Shown: positions 1 through 9,216, numbered from the stretch's first letter. The stretch is DNA of 64,000 nucleotides from Flavobacteriia bacterium (GCA_947463445.1 CANHRS010000003.1:1-64000), one strand, 5' to 3'. Translations and numbers: made by a program. Notes: a model not told the origin generated them from the sequence alone.

Positions 1-1
1 T

Positions 2-430
2 ATAAGTGGTTTATTACTAATTGTAGGTCTCATACTCTATTTTAAATTCAGAAAGAAAAAAGTCCAAAGTACACCAGAAATTTTGCTTTCTCTAAAAGAA
101 GCAACCTTACTAGAAATGGATAATTTGTTCGCTAAACGTTTATGGGAACAAGAAGGATTAAAAGAACATTATTATCAACTTTCCTTAATTCTTCGTAACT
201 ACCTGGGTAAACGCTATACCTTATCCTTCATGGATAAAACAAGTTACCAAATTGAACTATTATTAAGGCAATTAAATGTACATCAAGATTTACAACGCGA
301 AATAAATTGGATGTTGAATCAGTCGGATTTAGTAAAATTCGCGAAATCTTCACCAGATATTTCCGAGGTAATGCAAAGCATCCAACGCGCAAAAGAAATT
401 GTAACTAAAACAAGTAAAGTCGGTGAATAA
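2..430 (+). CDS. Bat-operon upstream membrane protein, C-terminal part (cut by window edge)
   Basis: The reading frame is open from the left edge, so the TTG start in the ORF track is not the true start. The visible part begins with a hydrophobic segment (ISGLLLIVGLILYF) followed by a basic stretch (KFRKKK), so it is a membrane anchor with a cytoplasmic tail of about 120 residues. The tail is mostly helical (EGLKEHYYQLSLILRNYLGKRY). Its place directly before batA, with an 8-nt overlap, matches the small membrane protein usually found between the DUF58 gene and batA in Bacteroidota Bat operons (family knowledge). A DUF4381-like assignment is likely but not proven from this fragment. Confidence 0.75.
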   Translation: MSGLLLIVGLILYFKFRKKKVQSTPEILLSLKEATLLEMDNLFAKRLWEQEGLKEHYYQLSLILRNYLGKRYTLSFMDKTSYQIELLLRQLNVHQDLQREINWMLNQSDLVKFAKSSPDISEVMQSIQRAKEIVTKTSKVGE

Positions 431-1454
431 ACTATTAACCATACAACTTGGGAATTATGAATTCTTGTCACCACATTGGTTGTGGCTACTCTTGCTTGTG
501 CCGTTTTTCTTGTGGCGTGTGTTTATGAAAGATCGTTTGAGAAAGGGCGAAATGGTTTTTTCTAAATCGGAAAGCGATCAAGCAGCCTTAGAATTACCAT
601 GGATTGCTACTGTTCGAAAAGCATTATTTTATACGTATGCACTCATTTTTATTCTATTAATTATCGCATTTGCAAGACCTTATAATTGGAAAAGTACCGA
701 AACATTTGACCATAAATACAAATATGGAATCGACATTATTTTAGCAATGGATATTTCTGCTTCCATGTTAGCGAAAGATTTTGAACCGGATCGTTTGGCG
801 GTTTCCAAACACATGGCGAAAGAATTTGTGGATGGTAGAGTTGGAGATCGCATTGGCTTAGTAGTCTATGAAGGGGAGGCATATACGGCTTGTCCTGCGA
901 CCTTAGATTACGAGATTCTGAAAGCACAAATTGATAATGCGCAGCCCGGAAATCTAGAGGGAGGAACTGCTATTGGAACAGGTTTAGGGACTGCAGTAAC
1001 CCGTTTAAGAAATGATAGTATCCAATCAAAAGTAATTATCTTATTGACCGATGGAAGTAATAATTCGGGAACTATTTCTCCGGAAACAGCAGCAAATTTA
1101 GCACGACAAAAGCATGTTTGTGTCTATACGATTGGTGTTGGTTCGATGGGAATGGCTCCTACACCAATGATGACTCCATTAGGGATTCAATACGTTGATG
1201 CTCCCGTTGAAATCGATGAGGAAACACTGCAAAACATTGCCAGTATTACTGGGGGTAAATATTTCAGGGCAACAGACGAACAAAGTTTACGCGAAATTTA
1301 CAAGTCGATTGATAAATTGGAAAAACAAAAAATCGAACAAAAAAATTACAATTCAGAGCCACCAACAACACCAGAGCCATTTATTCTTACCGCAATTATT
1401 TTGTTACTTGCCACATTAGTTGTTAAACGCATTGTACTAAAAACCAATGAATAA
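423..1454 (+). CDS. batA: BatA, VWA-domain membrane protein
   Basis: This is a 343-residue aerotolerance-operon protein. N-terminal hydrophobic segments (about residues 14-35 and 63-85) precede a von Willebrand factor A domain. The MIDAS metal-site motif DISAS is at about residue 108 and a second acidic motif, TDGSNNSG, follows; a last membrane segment (PFILTAIILLLATLVV) closes the protein. The start is GTG (gtgaataaac), overlapping the upstream stop by 8 nt. The same type of 8-nt overlap joins it to batB, so the genes are probably translationally coupled. Bat proteins are thought to form an envelope complex with a MoxR ATPase; the exact role is not settled. Confidence 0.93.
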   Translation: MNKLLTIQLGNYEFLSPHWLWLLLLVPFFLWRVFMKDRLRKGEMVFSKSESDQAALELPWIATVRKALFYTYALIFILLIIAFARPYNWKSTETFDHKYKYGIDIILAMDISASMLAKDFEPDRLAVSKHMAKEFVDGRVGDRIGLVVYEGEAYTACPATLDYEILKAQIDNAQPGNLEGGTAIGTGLGTAVTRLRNDSIQSKVIILLTDGSNNSGTISPETAANLARQKHVCVYTIGVGSMGMAPTPMMTPLGIQYVDAPVEIDEETLQNIASITGGKYFRATDEQSLREIYKSIDKLEKQKIEQKNYNSEPPTTPEPFILTAIILLLATLVVKRIVLKTNE

Positions 1455-2664
1455 GTCGAAACACACCTATCCAATAACACAATTAGTGAAGAAGATACTC
1501 TTGTTCGAAGGGGTATTTATTGCTGTTTGTTTGGTACTTGGTGCAGCGATTAAAGCATTAGATTTTAAGAAAGCATGGGCGAAAGAACTTGTTCCAGATT
1601 CCATGCAAGAAGGAGCAAAAGACTTTGCACAAAATTACGTAACCCAATCGCTAGATTTTAGTTTTTTACATCCTGCTTATTTATTTATACTTCTTCTGAT
1701 TCCTGTATTTTTTGGAATAGAATGGGGTTTTATGCGTTGGAAAAACAAAAAAATAAATGCCTTAGGATCTTTACAAACCCAAGCTATTTTATTACCTGAA
1801 ATACACGTTAAAGCCTTATTTTGGAAGTATTTTTGGTTGAGAAACACCTTATTTTTCTTCGCATTTACATTGGCACAACCTATTTTTGGAGAAGGTAAAG
1901 TAACAACTACCGGTCGAAATGCTGAAATTCTAATAGCATTAGATATCTCCAATTCCATGAATGTGCGCGATATTAATCCTACGGAATCGCGTTTGTCGAT
2001 TGCTAAACGCTCCTTAATACAATTAATAAATTCTTTGCGTGGCGAAAAAATTGGTATCTGTGTGTTTGCAGGAAATGCATATGTACAATTGCCCTTAACT
2101 GGTGATTATGATGCTGCGAAGATGTATGTCAATGAGATTGAAACGGATATGGTATCTGAACAAGGAACCAACATTGGCGAAGCATTGTTGAATTCTGCAC
2201 GTATGTATTCGAAAGCAAAGAATTCCAAGTTATTATTGTTGGTGACAGATGGAGAAAATCACGAAGGAGGCATCGATGAATCTGTACAAATTTTAAACGA
2301 AAATAAAGTTCAATTAGCAATATTAGGTCTAGGTACAAAGCAAGGTGGTTATGTTCCAAACGACCCATACAAGCCTGAATTTGGCTACAAGATTTTAGAG
2401 AACGGAAAAAAAGTGGTGTCTAAATTGAATCCGAAAATGTTGGCAGAAATAGCGCAAAAAGCAAATGGTTTTGCAATTACAAGTGCGAGTAGTTTCCCAG
2501 ACTTAGAAAACATTGTGAATCAAATACGCAATTTAAAAACAGGAGAATCTGAAGTAAGCGATGTGGAAGTGAAACAAAATTGGTATCAAATCCCATTGTT
2601 TTTCGGGATACTATCTTTGTTGTTATATTTTGGGATTGGTAAAAAGTGGAAAGAAAATGAATAG
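1447..2664 (+). CDS. batB: BatB, VWA-domain membrane protein with N-terminal extension
   Basis: This is the second VWA protein of the Bat operon. The MIDAS motif DISNS lies in ALDISNSMNVRDINP, followed by TGDYD and VTDGENHEGG. Hydrophobic segments flank the domain, and the C-terminal one is near the end (IPLFFGILSLLLYFGIG). At 405 residues it is longer than a typical BatB of about 330-350. The extra length is N-terminal: residues 1-70 hold a basic start and a membrane segment (LLFEGVFIAVCLVLGAAI) before the usual HPAYLFILLLIPVFF opening. It overlaps batA and batC by 8 nt each. Function is inferred from family and context. Confidence 0.92.
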   Translation: MNKSKHTYPITQLVKKILLFEGVFIAVCLVLGAAIKALDFKKAWAKELVPDSMQEGAKDFAQNYVTQSLDFSFLHPAYLFILLLIPVFFGIEWGFMRWKNKKINALGSLQTQAILLPEIHVKALFWKYFWLRNTLFFFAFTLAQPIFGEGKVTTTGRNAEILIALDISNSMNVRDINPTESRLSIAKRSLIQLINSLRGEKIGICVFAGNAYVQLPLTGDYDAAKMYVNEIETDMVSEQGTNIGEALLNSARMYSKAKNSKLLLLVTDGENHEGGIDESVQILNENKVQLAILGLGTKQGGYVPNDPYKPEFGYKILENGKKVVSKLNPKMLAEIAQKANGFAITSASSFPDLENIVNQIRNLKTGESEVSDVEVKQNWYQIPLFFGILSLLLYFGIGKKWKENE

Positions 2665-3463
2665 TATAAATTTTATCACAAAGTCCATAAAGCATACCAA
2701 AAAGTGCTCAGAGAAGTTAGTCCACAAAGTACTTTCTTGGAGAACTAATGCGCAAAAACTCGGTGACCTTTGTGAAAAAAACTCGGTGACCTTTGTGTTA
2801 AATAAACAAGTTTCTGTTTTACTTTTCGTCTTTTTCGTTTCCTCTCTTTCTTTTTCCCAATCTTGGCGTCAAACCCTAGAAACTGCCCGTAATCAATATG
2901 CTATAAAGAATTATCCTGCAGCATATAAAACCTATCAGCAGGTAGCAAAACAACTTCCATCGAATATAAATTTGGATGCTGAAATTGGGCAGGCAGCCTA
3001 TAAAGCTGGAAATTACACCAAAGCAGCACAGTATTTTTCTAAACAAAAAAATGCAGTAAAAACTAAAAAAGCTAGATTAAATCATAATTTAGGAAATGCG
3101 TATTCACAACAAAAAAACTACCAAAAAGCAATCGAAGCATATAAAAAGTCGTTACGAACTAATCCAAGTGATGATAAGACACGTTATAATTTAGCACTTG
3201 CTATGCAAAAGCAAAAAAATCAGCAAAAAAACACACCTAAAAACAATGAAAATAAACAAAATCCGAAGCAAAATCCGCCAAAAAACAATCCACCTAAAGA
3301 GAATAACCAAGAGAAAAAACAACCAGAAGAAGCGGATAAGCAATTAAAGCAAAATGCTACAGACCGAATGTTAGATGACCTAATGAAAAGAGAATTAGAT
3401 ACAAAACAAAAACAGAAAGGTAAACCAAATAAAAATACAAATGAAAATGGTAAAGATTGGTAA
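2657..3463 (+). CDS. batC: BatC, TPR protein (N-terminus disturbed by a DNA repeat)
   Basis: This is a TPR protein of the Bat operon. A secretion signal (VLLFVFFVSSLSFSQ) is followed by TPR-like helices (YAIKNYPAAYKTYQQVA; LGNAYSQQKNYQKAIEAYKKSL) and a long Lys/Asn/Gln/Pro-rich tail, as in other BatC proteins. I list the ATG at 2657 because it repeats the 8-nt overlap seen at the two upstream junctions. However, 46 residues then precede the signal peptide, and they are encoded by a repeat containing two 19-bp copies of AAACTCGGTGACCTTTGTG. The GTG at 2795, inside the second copy, gives a normal signal peptide and may be the start used now. The ORF-track TTG at 2630 is unlikely. Confidence 0.85.
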   Translation: MNSINFITKSIKHTKKCSEKLVHKVLSWRTNAQKLGDLCEKNSVTFVLNKQVSVLLFVFFVSSLSFSQSWRQTLETARNQYAIKNYPAAYKTYQQVAKQLPSNINLDAEIGQAAYKAGNYTKAAQYFSKQKNAVKTKKARLNHNLGNAYSQQKNYQKAIEAYKKSLRTNPSDDKTRYNLALAMQKQKNQQKNTPKNNENKQNPKQNPPKNNPPKENNQEKKQPEEADKQLKQNATDRMLDDLMKRELDTKQKQKGKPNKNTNENGKDW

Positions 3464-5219
3464 ACTATCAACATCGATCCTTGCTTTACTATTAACAGTT
3501 AGCAGTTTCGTTTATAGTCAAAAACCAAACATTCAACTTACTGTAAATGTAAAACCAATTGAAATAGGTCAAATGGTTGCATTTACGGTGAAGTCCAATG
3601 TAAATGGAAATATTTCGATTAATCTACCCACAACATTTACGGAGGCTGGTGTCATGAATGGCATGGAACAAACCATGGACGGCAATGGAAATATGTTGAT
3701 TTCTATTTCGTATACGCAACAAGGAGTTTTCACAAAACCAGGAAAATATACAATTACTGCAACCATTAAAGACAAAAATAAAACCTATAAATCGAACGAG
3801 CTATCCATAGTAGTTCGTAAAAAAGGAGAAGCCAAATCCAAGAAAAATTATGAGCAATCCGAAGATGATATTTCGAATTCGAATCTAAAAGAAGCGGTTT
3901 TTGGAATTATTGAAAAATCGAAACGTAAGTTGTACGAGGGAGAGCCCTTACTTTTAGAAGCTAAAATATTCTCAAAAATAAATGTTACAAACATCGTTCA
4001 ATACCAACCATTTACAATTAAAGGTACTGTAGAAACCTTTGATGTCGAGAAAACAGATAATGTTTCGATTAACCGAGAGAATTATAAAGGAAATGCCTTT
4101 TTGACATTTTCCTATGGCAAACAATTAGTATTTCCTGCTACAGCTGGTAAATACATTATTAAACCGTTTTCGATGGTCTTGCGCTATAATAATGGTGGAT
4201 TTTTTGATCGGGATTTACAGTTTGAATCAAACGCTACCTATGTAGATGTACTTCCTTTACCAAAAGGAGCTCCGAAAGATTTTAATGGTGGTGTAGGTAA
4301 ATTTAGCATGTCTACAAACATTTCTAAGAAAACAGCGAAAGTAGGCGACATTTTAACGTTTACTATCAAAGTAACAGGAAAAGGAAACATGCATGCTATT
4401 TCTAAACCGAAAATTAATTTACCCGCAAACTTAACCCTATATGGAGATCCAGAAATTAAAGATGACATAGATTATACAGATGAAGGTGCTGAAGGTGAGA
4501 AAACGTATAAATTCTTTGTCAAAGTGGTGAGTGGTGGAAAGGTGGAAATGAATCCTTTTTCCTTAAGTTACTTTGATCCAAGTTTAAAAAAATATATTAC
4601 GCTAAAAGAAAAAGCTTTTGCTTTGGATCTAGAAGGAGAAATTGTAGCTTCAAAAGTAGAAGTTACGGATTCTGTTAGTGTTCAAGGAGACGAAGAAGTT
4701 TTAGCTATTCCAGTTTCAGAAGAAAAACGAGCTGCAAAAGAATCGGTGCCACATTCTACTATTTGGATAGCACTCTTAGGAGTTTTGGTTGTTGTTTTGG
4801 GTGCGGTAATTTTCTTTTTATTGCGTAAACGTAAAAATGAAGTTCCAATTAGTACTAATGTTGTTTCTGAAGAACCATCACCGTCGCGTGTAACCGAAGT
4901 CATTCCAGATTCAAATTTTATACTTGCAGAAGCTCAACAACTAGCAAATGAAGGAAATTACAAAGCTGCTTATGGTGTAATTTCAAAATCTATCACAAAG
5001 AAAATGTACCAGAAATTAGGGGATACTTCAGAAATCATGGCTAAGGATGAATTAACCGAACGAATGAAATTAGATGGTATTTCTGCATCCATCATCGAAG
5101 ATTATTTTTGGGTAATTCGTTCCTGTCAAGAGGCTGAATATGCAATTTGGGATACCCATGAAAACTGGGAGGAGGTAGTAGAGAAAACAAAAGGGATATT
5201 TCGTTATTTCAATTTATAA
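3441..5219 (+). CDS. batD: BatD, oxygen-tolerance family protein
   Basis: This is a 592-residue envelope protein ending the Bat operon. It has a signal peptide (LSTSILALLLTVSSFVYSQ) and several beta-sandwich BatD repeats with short motifs such as KVGDILTFTIKVTGKGN. A single membrane segment lies at about residues 437-462 (IWIALLGVLVVVLGAVIFFLL), and a cytoplasmic helical domain of about 120 residues follows. The ATG lies inside batC (23-nt overlap), again suggesting coupled translation. The layout matches Bacteroidota BatD proteins. No fault is seen in the reading frame. Confidence 0.9.
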   Translation: MKMVKIGKLSTSILALLLTVSSFVYSQKPNIQLTVNVKPIEIGQMVAFTVKSNVNGNISINLPTTFTEAGVMNGMEQTMDGNGNMLISISYTQQGVFTKPGKYTITATIKDKNKTYKSNELSIVVRKKGEAKSKKNYEQSEDDISNSNLKEAVFGIIEKSKRKLYEGEPLLLEAKIFSKINVTNIVQYQPFTIKGTVETFDVEKTDNVSINRENYKGNAFLTFSYGKQLVFPATAGKYIIKPFSMVLRYNNGGFFDRDLQFESNATYVDVLPLPKGAPKDFNGGVGKFSMSTNISKKTAKVGDILTFTIKVTGKGNMHAISKPKINLPANLTLYGDPEIKDDIDYTDEGAEGEKTYKFFVKVVSGGKVEMNPFSLSYFDPSLKKYITLKEKAFALDLEGEIVASKVEVTDSVSVQGDEEVLAIPVSEEKRAAKESVPHSTIWIALLGVLVVVLGAVIFFLLRKRKNEVPISTNVVSEEPSPSRVTEVIPDSNFILAEAQQLANEGNYKAAYGVISKSITKKMYQKLGDTSEIMAKDELTERMKLDGISASIIEDYFWVIRSCQEAEYAIWDTHENWEEVVEKTKGIFRYFNL

Positions 5220-5223
5220 AATT

Positions 5224-5231
5224 TACCTTTG
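5224..5231 (+). promoter_or_regulatory. -7 promoter element before kbl
   Basis: TACCTTTG fits the Bacteroidota -7 consensus TAnnTTTG and lies 34 nt before the kbl ATG, after the batD stop. No clear TTG -33 box is present about 20 nt upstream; TTTCG is the nearest. Confidence 0.55.
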
Positions 5232-5265
5232 CACCCTAAATTAGATTCAAATTAAATTAAAATAT

Positions 5266-6456
5266 ATGTACGGTAAAATGAAAGATTTTTTAGCGGAGGA
5301 GCTAAAAACAATTGAAGAAGGCGGAATCTTTAAGAAAGAACGTATCATTACCTCCCCACAAGGAGCACGTGTTACAGTTTCTTCGGGAGATGAGGTAGTA
5401 ATTATGTGTGCAAATAATTACTTAGGATTATCCTCCCATCCTGCGGTGATTCAAGGTGCAAAAGATGCATTGGATTCTCATGGTTACGGAATGTCTTCGG
5501 TACGATTCATTTGTGGTACACAAGATATTCATAAGACATTAGAAAAGAAGATTGCTGATTTTTACGGTACAGAAGATACTATTCTGTATGCTGCTGCATT
5601 TGATGCAAATGGTGGGGTTTTTGAACCATTGTTTGGAGAGGAAGATGCAATTATTTCGGATGAATTAAATCATGCTTCGATTATTGATGGTGTTCGTTTA
5701 TGTAAGGCGAAAAGATATCGTTACAAGCACTCCGACATGGCTGATTTAGAAGCACAATTAATTGCTGCACAAGATCAACGTTTCCGTATTATTGTTACAG
5801 ATGGGGTATTCTCTATGGATGGGGATATTGCTAAAATGGATCAAATTTGTGACTTAGCGGATAAATACAATGCATTGGTAATGACTGATGAGTGTCACTC
5901 TGCTGGTTTTATCGGTAAAACTGGTCGTGGTGTTCCTGAATATTGCAATGTTATGGATCGTGTAGATATCATTACGGGTACTTTAGGAAAAGCATTAGGT
6001 GGTGCAATGGGTGGTTACACAACAGGTAAAAAAGAAATTATTGAAATGTTACGTCAACGTTCACGTCCTTACCTATTCTCTAACTCTTTATCTCCTGCAA
6101 TTGTTGGTGCATCCATTAAAGTATTTGATATTTTAAGTTCTACCACTGAATTACGTGATAAATTAGAGTCTAATACAAAATACTTCAAAGAAAGAATTAT
6201 TGCTGCTGGATTTGACATTAAACCTGGCGATTCTCCAATCGTTCCAATCATGTTATACGATGCTGCTCTTTCGCAAAAATTTGCGGATTTATTATTGAAA
6301 GAAGGGGTTTATGCAATTGGATTCTTCTATCCAGTAGTTGCAAAAGGAGCTGCGCGTATTCGTACACAGATTTCTGCTGCACATTCCATCGAAGACCTAG
6401 ATAAAGCAATTGCTGCATTTATTAAAGTTGGAAAAGAATTAGGGGTTATCAAATAG
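5266..6456 (+). CDS. kbl: Glycine C-acetyltransferase (2-amino-3-ketobutyrate CoA ligase)
   Basis: This is a PLP-dependent alpha-oxoamine synthase of 396 residues, the usual Kbl length. It joins glycine and acetyl-CoA to 2-amino-3-ketobutyrate, or cleaves the latter during threonine breakdown. Visible motifs are [12 protein letters not shown] near the N-terminus, [23 protein letters not shown] (aspartate for the PLP ring), and [12 protein letters not shown], which holds the lysine that binds PLP. Related enzymes (KAS synthases, serine palmitoyltransferase) share the fold, but the N-terminus [13 protein letters not shown] is Kbl-like. No tdh gene is adjacent. It has its own -7 box and a hairpin terminator. 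Confidence 0.93.
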   Translation: MYGKMKDFLAEELKTIEEGGIFKKERIITSPQGARVTVSSGDEVVIMCANNYLGLSSHPAVIQGAKDALDSHGYGMSSVRFICGTQDIHKTLEKKIADFYGTEDTILYAAAFDANGGVFEPLFGEEDAIISDELNHASIIDGVRLCKAKRYRYKHSDMADLEAQLIAAQDQRFRIIVTDGVFSMDGDIAKMDQICDLADKYNALVMTDECHSAGFIGKTGRGVPEYCNVMDRVDIITGTLGKALGGAMGGYTTGKKEIIEMLRQRSRPYLFSNSLSPAIVGASIKVFDILSSTTELRDKLESNTKYFKERIIAAGFDIKPGDSPIVPIMLYDAALSQKFADLLLKEGVYAIGFFYPVVAKGAARIRTQISAAHSIEDLDKAIAAFIKVGKELGVIK

Positions 6457-6474
6457 TACCTTATTCATAAAAGC

Positions 6475-6510
6475 AAAAAGGGCGATTTCTTCTGGAAATC
6501 GCCCTTTTTT
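6475..6510. terminator. Bidirectional terminator between kbl and pyk
   Basis: The arms gggcgatttc and gaaatcgccc form a 10-bp stem with a 5-nt loop. A-tract and T-tract flank it on either side, so it can end transcripts from both convergent genes. Confidence 0.9.
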
Positions 6511-6529
6511 ATGCGTTATAATTGGTGAA

Positions 6530-7948
6530 TTATTCCACGTAACTTAACTTCAACATGTTTGTTTTGCTATCTTCTTCCAATGGAATAGCAGCAATATTAA
6601 TCACTAAATCACCAGTTTTTAATAACCCTTCTTTGCGTAAAATGTATTTAATATCCGCAATGGTATGATCGGTACTGTATTGCTTATCATAATAAAATGC
6701 TTTCACTCCCCAAACGAGGTTCAATTGTGTTAAAATTTGTTCGTTAGAAGTAAATACATATACTGGTGCCTTTGGTCGTTGTGAAGCAATTTTGTATGCG
6801 GTATATCCAGAGAAAGTCATGGTTATAATTGCATCAGCATCCACTCGTTGTTCTAAACGACACGCATTAAAACAGATAGAATCGGATATAAAACGAGGGT
6901 TTGTTTTGCTCGGAGAGACTTCTTTATGGTAGATTCCTTCAAAGGTTTCCATTTCTTTGATGATGTTTGACATCGCACGAATCGTTTCAATAGGAAAAGC
7001 GCCAACAGAGGTTTCCCCAGACAACATAACACCATCTGTTCCATCTAATACTGCATTTGCTACGTCATTTACTTCCGCACGGGTTGGAGATGAATTTACA
7101 ATCATACTTTCCATCATTTGTGTAGCAACAATGATCGGTTTTGCTTTCTCCATACATTTTTTGATCAGCATTTTCTGAATCAATGGCACAGATTGAAAAG
7201 GTACTTCTACACCTAAATCACCACGCGCAACCATCAATCCATCACTCGCTGCAATAATCTCATCAATATCCTCGATAGCTTCTGGTTTTTCAATCTTTGC
7301 AATGACTTTTGCTTTTGCCCCTTTCTCTGATATGATATGTTTTAATTCTATAATATCGCGCGCATTACGCACAAAGGATAAACCTACCCAATCCACATTG
7401 TGAAGCAAAGCAAATTCTAAATCCGCTCTATCTTTTACTGTAAGAGATGGTAACGAAATATTCGTATTAGGAAGATTAACCCCTTTTCTGGAGGATAAAA
7501 TTCCACCATGGATCACTTTACAACTGATTTTATCTACACCATTCGTATCTACAACTTCTAAACTTAATTTCCCGTCATCTAATACAATTTTCTCCCCAAT
7601 TTTTACATCTTTCGGTAAATCTTTATAATTGATAGAAATGTGGGTAGAATTCCCTACACATTTATCGGTAGAAACAGTAATTATATGATCTTTTTCTAAT
7701 AAAACCCCATTATTCTCTACTTCATCGACACGAATTTTTGGTCCTTGTAAATCTACTAAAATGGCCGTATTTAAATGCAATTCATCATTTAACGATCGGA
7801 TCAATTCTATTGCTTCCAAATGTTGATCATACGTACCGTGTGAAAAATTTAAACGACATACATTAACACCTTCTAAAATCATTTCTTTTAGTACTTCTCT
7901 TTTAGAGGATGCTGGACCAATCGTTGCTATTATTTTTGTTTTTTTCAT
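6530..7948 (-). CDS. pyk: Pyruvate kinase
   Basis: This is the glycolytic enzyme that makes pyruvate and ATP from phosphoenolpyruvate and ADP. The 472-residue length is normal. Motifs: N-terminal KTKIIATIGPASS, the active-site lysine segment AKIEKPEAIEDIDEI, the metal-binding MVARGDLGVEVP, and SGETSVGAFP. The C-terminal regulatory domain appears complete. The ATG overlaps the stop of the upstream IPExxxVDY gene by 1 nt, so the two form one transcription unit, a pairing that recurs in flavobacteria (established knowledge). Confidence 0.96.
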   Translation of the reverse strand: MKKTKIIATIGPASSKREVLKEMILEGVNVCRLNFSHGTYDQHLEAIELIRSLNDELHLNTAILVDLQGPKIRVDEVENNGVLLEKDHIITVSTDKCVGNSTHISINYKDLPKDVKIGEKIVLDDGKLSLEVVDTNGVDKISCKVIHGGILSSRKGVNLPNTNISLPSLTVKDRADLEFALLHNVDWVGLSFVRNARDIIELKHIISEKGAKAKVIAKIEKPEAIEDIDEIIAASDGLMVARGDLGVEVPFQSVPLIQKMLIKKCMEKAKPIIVATQMMESMIVNSSPTRAEVNDVANAVLDGTDGVMLSGETSVGAFPIETIRAMSNIIKEMETFEGIYHKEVSPSKTNPRFISDSICFNACRLEQRVDADAIITMTFSGYTAYKIASQRPKAPVYVFTSNEQILTQLNLVWGVKAFYYDKQYSTDHTIADIKYILRKEGLLKTGDLVINIAAIPLEEDSKTNMLKLSYVE

Positions 7949-8379
7949 TATTCAAATATTATAAATTCGGTGGAAGGAAAATCAGTAGGATCAAAAGAAT
8001 ACGCTCCATGGATTGTCGGAATAGATTTTAATTTGTTTATTAAATCTGGAATTTTATAAAAATTATTATGTACCAAGAAGAAAAAATAATCGATTTGTTT
8101 ATTCTCAGGAATTAAATATTTTGCTTCAAATTTATTTTTGATAAAAAACATTTCTAAATAATTCTCTTCGTCTGAAAACTGATAGAAAGGATGTTCCGAT
8201 TTCTTTTCTCCTTTATTATTTACAATGATAAAATCTTCGATACCTTTTTCTAAACGTATGTTTAACAATTCGTTCATAGCCCACACAATGCGATAATCAT
8301 TATTCGGCGAAGAAATGCCAATCATATCGTAATCATAATCGACTTCAAATTCTAAAGTATATTTCTTTTTCTTTGTCAT
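7948..8379 (-). CDS. IPExxxVDY family protein
   Basis: This is a 143-residue protein of unknown biochemical role. The family motif appears as IPENKQIDYFF (I-P-E-x3-[VI]-D-Y) at about residue 90. The rest is a compact alpha/beta protein with no signal peptide or membrane segment, so it is cytosolic. It directly precedes and overlaps pyk, a recurrent flavobacterial arrangement. Its promoter-like TACATTCG ends only 9 nt before the ATG, giving a very short leader. Confidence 0.85.
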   Translation of the reverse strand: MTKKKKYTLEFEVDYDYDMIGISSPNNDYRIVWAMNELLNIRLEKGIEDFIIVNNKGEKKSEHPFYQFSDEENYLEMFFIKNKFEAKYLIPENKQIDYFFFLVHNNFYKIPDLINKLKSIPTIHGAYSFDPTDFPSTEFIIFE

Positions 8380-8388
8380 TCTAGCAAA

Positions 8389-8396
8389 CGAATGTA
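8389..8396 (-). promoter_or_regulatory. -7 promoter element for the IPExxxVDY-pyk unit
   Basis: On the minus strand the sequence reads TACATTCG, a TAnnTTTG variant, with 9 nt to the ATG. No convincing -33 box is seen. Confidence 0.45.
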
Positions 8397-8557
8397 CAAT
8401 TTTTAATCGAGAAACACTATTAGTAATTTGTTAACTTCTATTCCAAATTATTAGCTTTTATTCAGTTTCTACCACTTTTTTTTAGCAAGGAAAATAGTTT
8501 TTAAATCTAAGATTAAAAAAACATGTAATTTAAATACCATGGTAGATAATATTGTTG

Positions 8558-8565
8558 TACATTTG
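8558..8565 (+). promoter_or_regulatory. -7 promoter element for the YceI gene
   Basis: TACATTTG matches TAnnTTTG exactly and lies 28 nt before the ATG. No TTG is present at the expected -33 distance. Confidence 0.6.
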
Positions 8566-8593
8566 AAATATCAACGTAAAAAACGAAAATAAT

Positions 8594-9136
8594 ATGGCAA
8601 CATTAATTAAAACAACTTGGGCAATAGATCCAACACACTCGGAAGTAGAATTCAAAATCAAACACTTGGTAATTTCTACTGTAAAAGGAATTTTTAAAGA
8701 ATTTACAGGTTCTGTAGATGTAGATGGCGACGATTTCACAACTGCTGAATTTCAGTTTGAAGCAAATGTAGATTCTATCTTTACTAACCAAGCAGATAGA
8801 GATGGGCACTTAAAGTCAGCGGATTTCTTTGATGTTGCTAACTACCCGAAAATTTATTTCAAATCAACAGAAGTAACTAAAAAATCAGACAATACATATA
8901 CAATCGCTGGAGATTTAACAGTAAGAGATATCACTAGAACTGTTCATTTAACAGCTGATTTTGGCGGTGTTGCAACTGATCCTTACGGAAATGTTAAAGC
9001 TGGTTTCGAAATTACAGGTGCGATCAACCGTAAAGATTTTGGTTTAACTTTCCACGCAGTTACGGAAGCAGGAAATATTGTTCTTGGGGAAGACATCAAA
9101 TTAAACATCAACGTACAATTTGCAAAACAAGCTTAA
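8594..9136 (+). CDS. YceI family protein
   Basis: This is a 180-residue lipocalin-like protein. YceI proteins hold isoprenoid or other lipid-like ligands in a beta-barrel. The family opening WAIDPTHSEVEFKIKHLVIS is present, followed by NQADRDGHLKSADFFDVANYPKI and the C-terminal NRKDFGLTF. There is no signal peptide, so this copy is cytosolic, unlike E. coli YceI. It has its own -7 box and a strong terminator, so it is a single-gene unit. The ligand cannot be told from sequence. Confidence 0.93.
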   Translation: MATLIKTTWAIDPTHSEVEFKIKHLVISTVKGIFKEFTGSVDVDGDDFTTAEFQFEANVDSIFTNQADRDGHLKSADFFDVANYPKIYFKSTEVTKKSDNTYTIAGDLTVRDITRTVHLTADFGGVATDPYGNVKAGFEITGAINRKDFGLTFHAVTEAGNIVLGEDIKLNINVQFAKQA

Positions 9137-9163
9137 ATAAAGGTTTTCACTTAATGAATTCTG

Positions 9164-9195
9164 AAAAGGTTGTCAAAAATGACAACCTTTTTTTA
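9164..9195 (+). terminator. Terminator after the YceI gene
   Basis: The stem aaaaggttgtca / tgacaacctttt has a 4-nt A loop and is followed by a T-run. Confidence 0.9.
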
Positions 9196-9216
9196 TATTC
9201 ACAAAAAATATAATGT

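Noticed and set aside
3220-3474. Minus-strand 84-aa ORF in the batC tail
   Set aside because: Its Phe/Cys/Gly-rich sequence is a shadow of the Lys/Asn/Pro-rich BatC tail, with no independent start signal.
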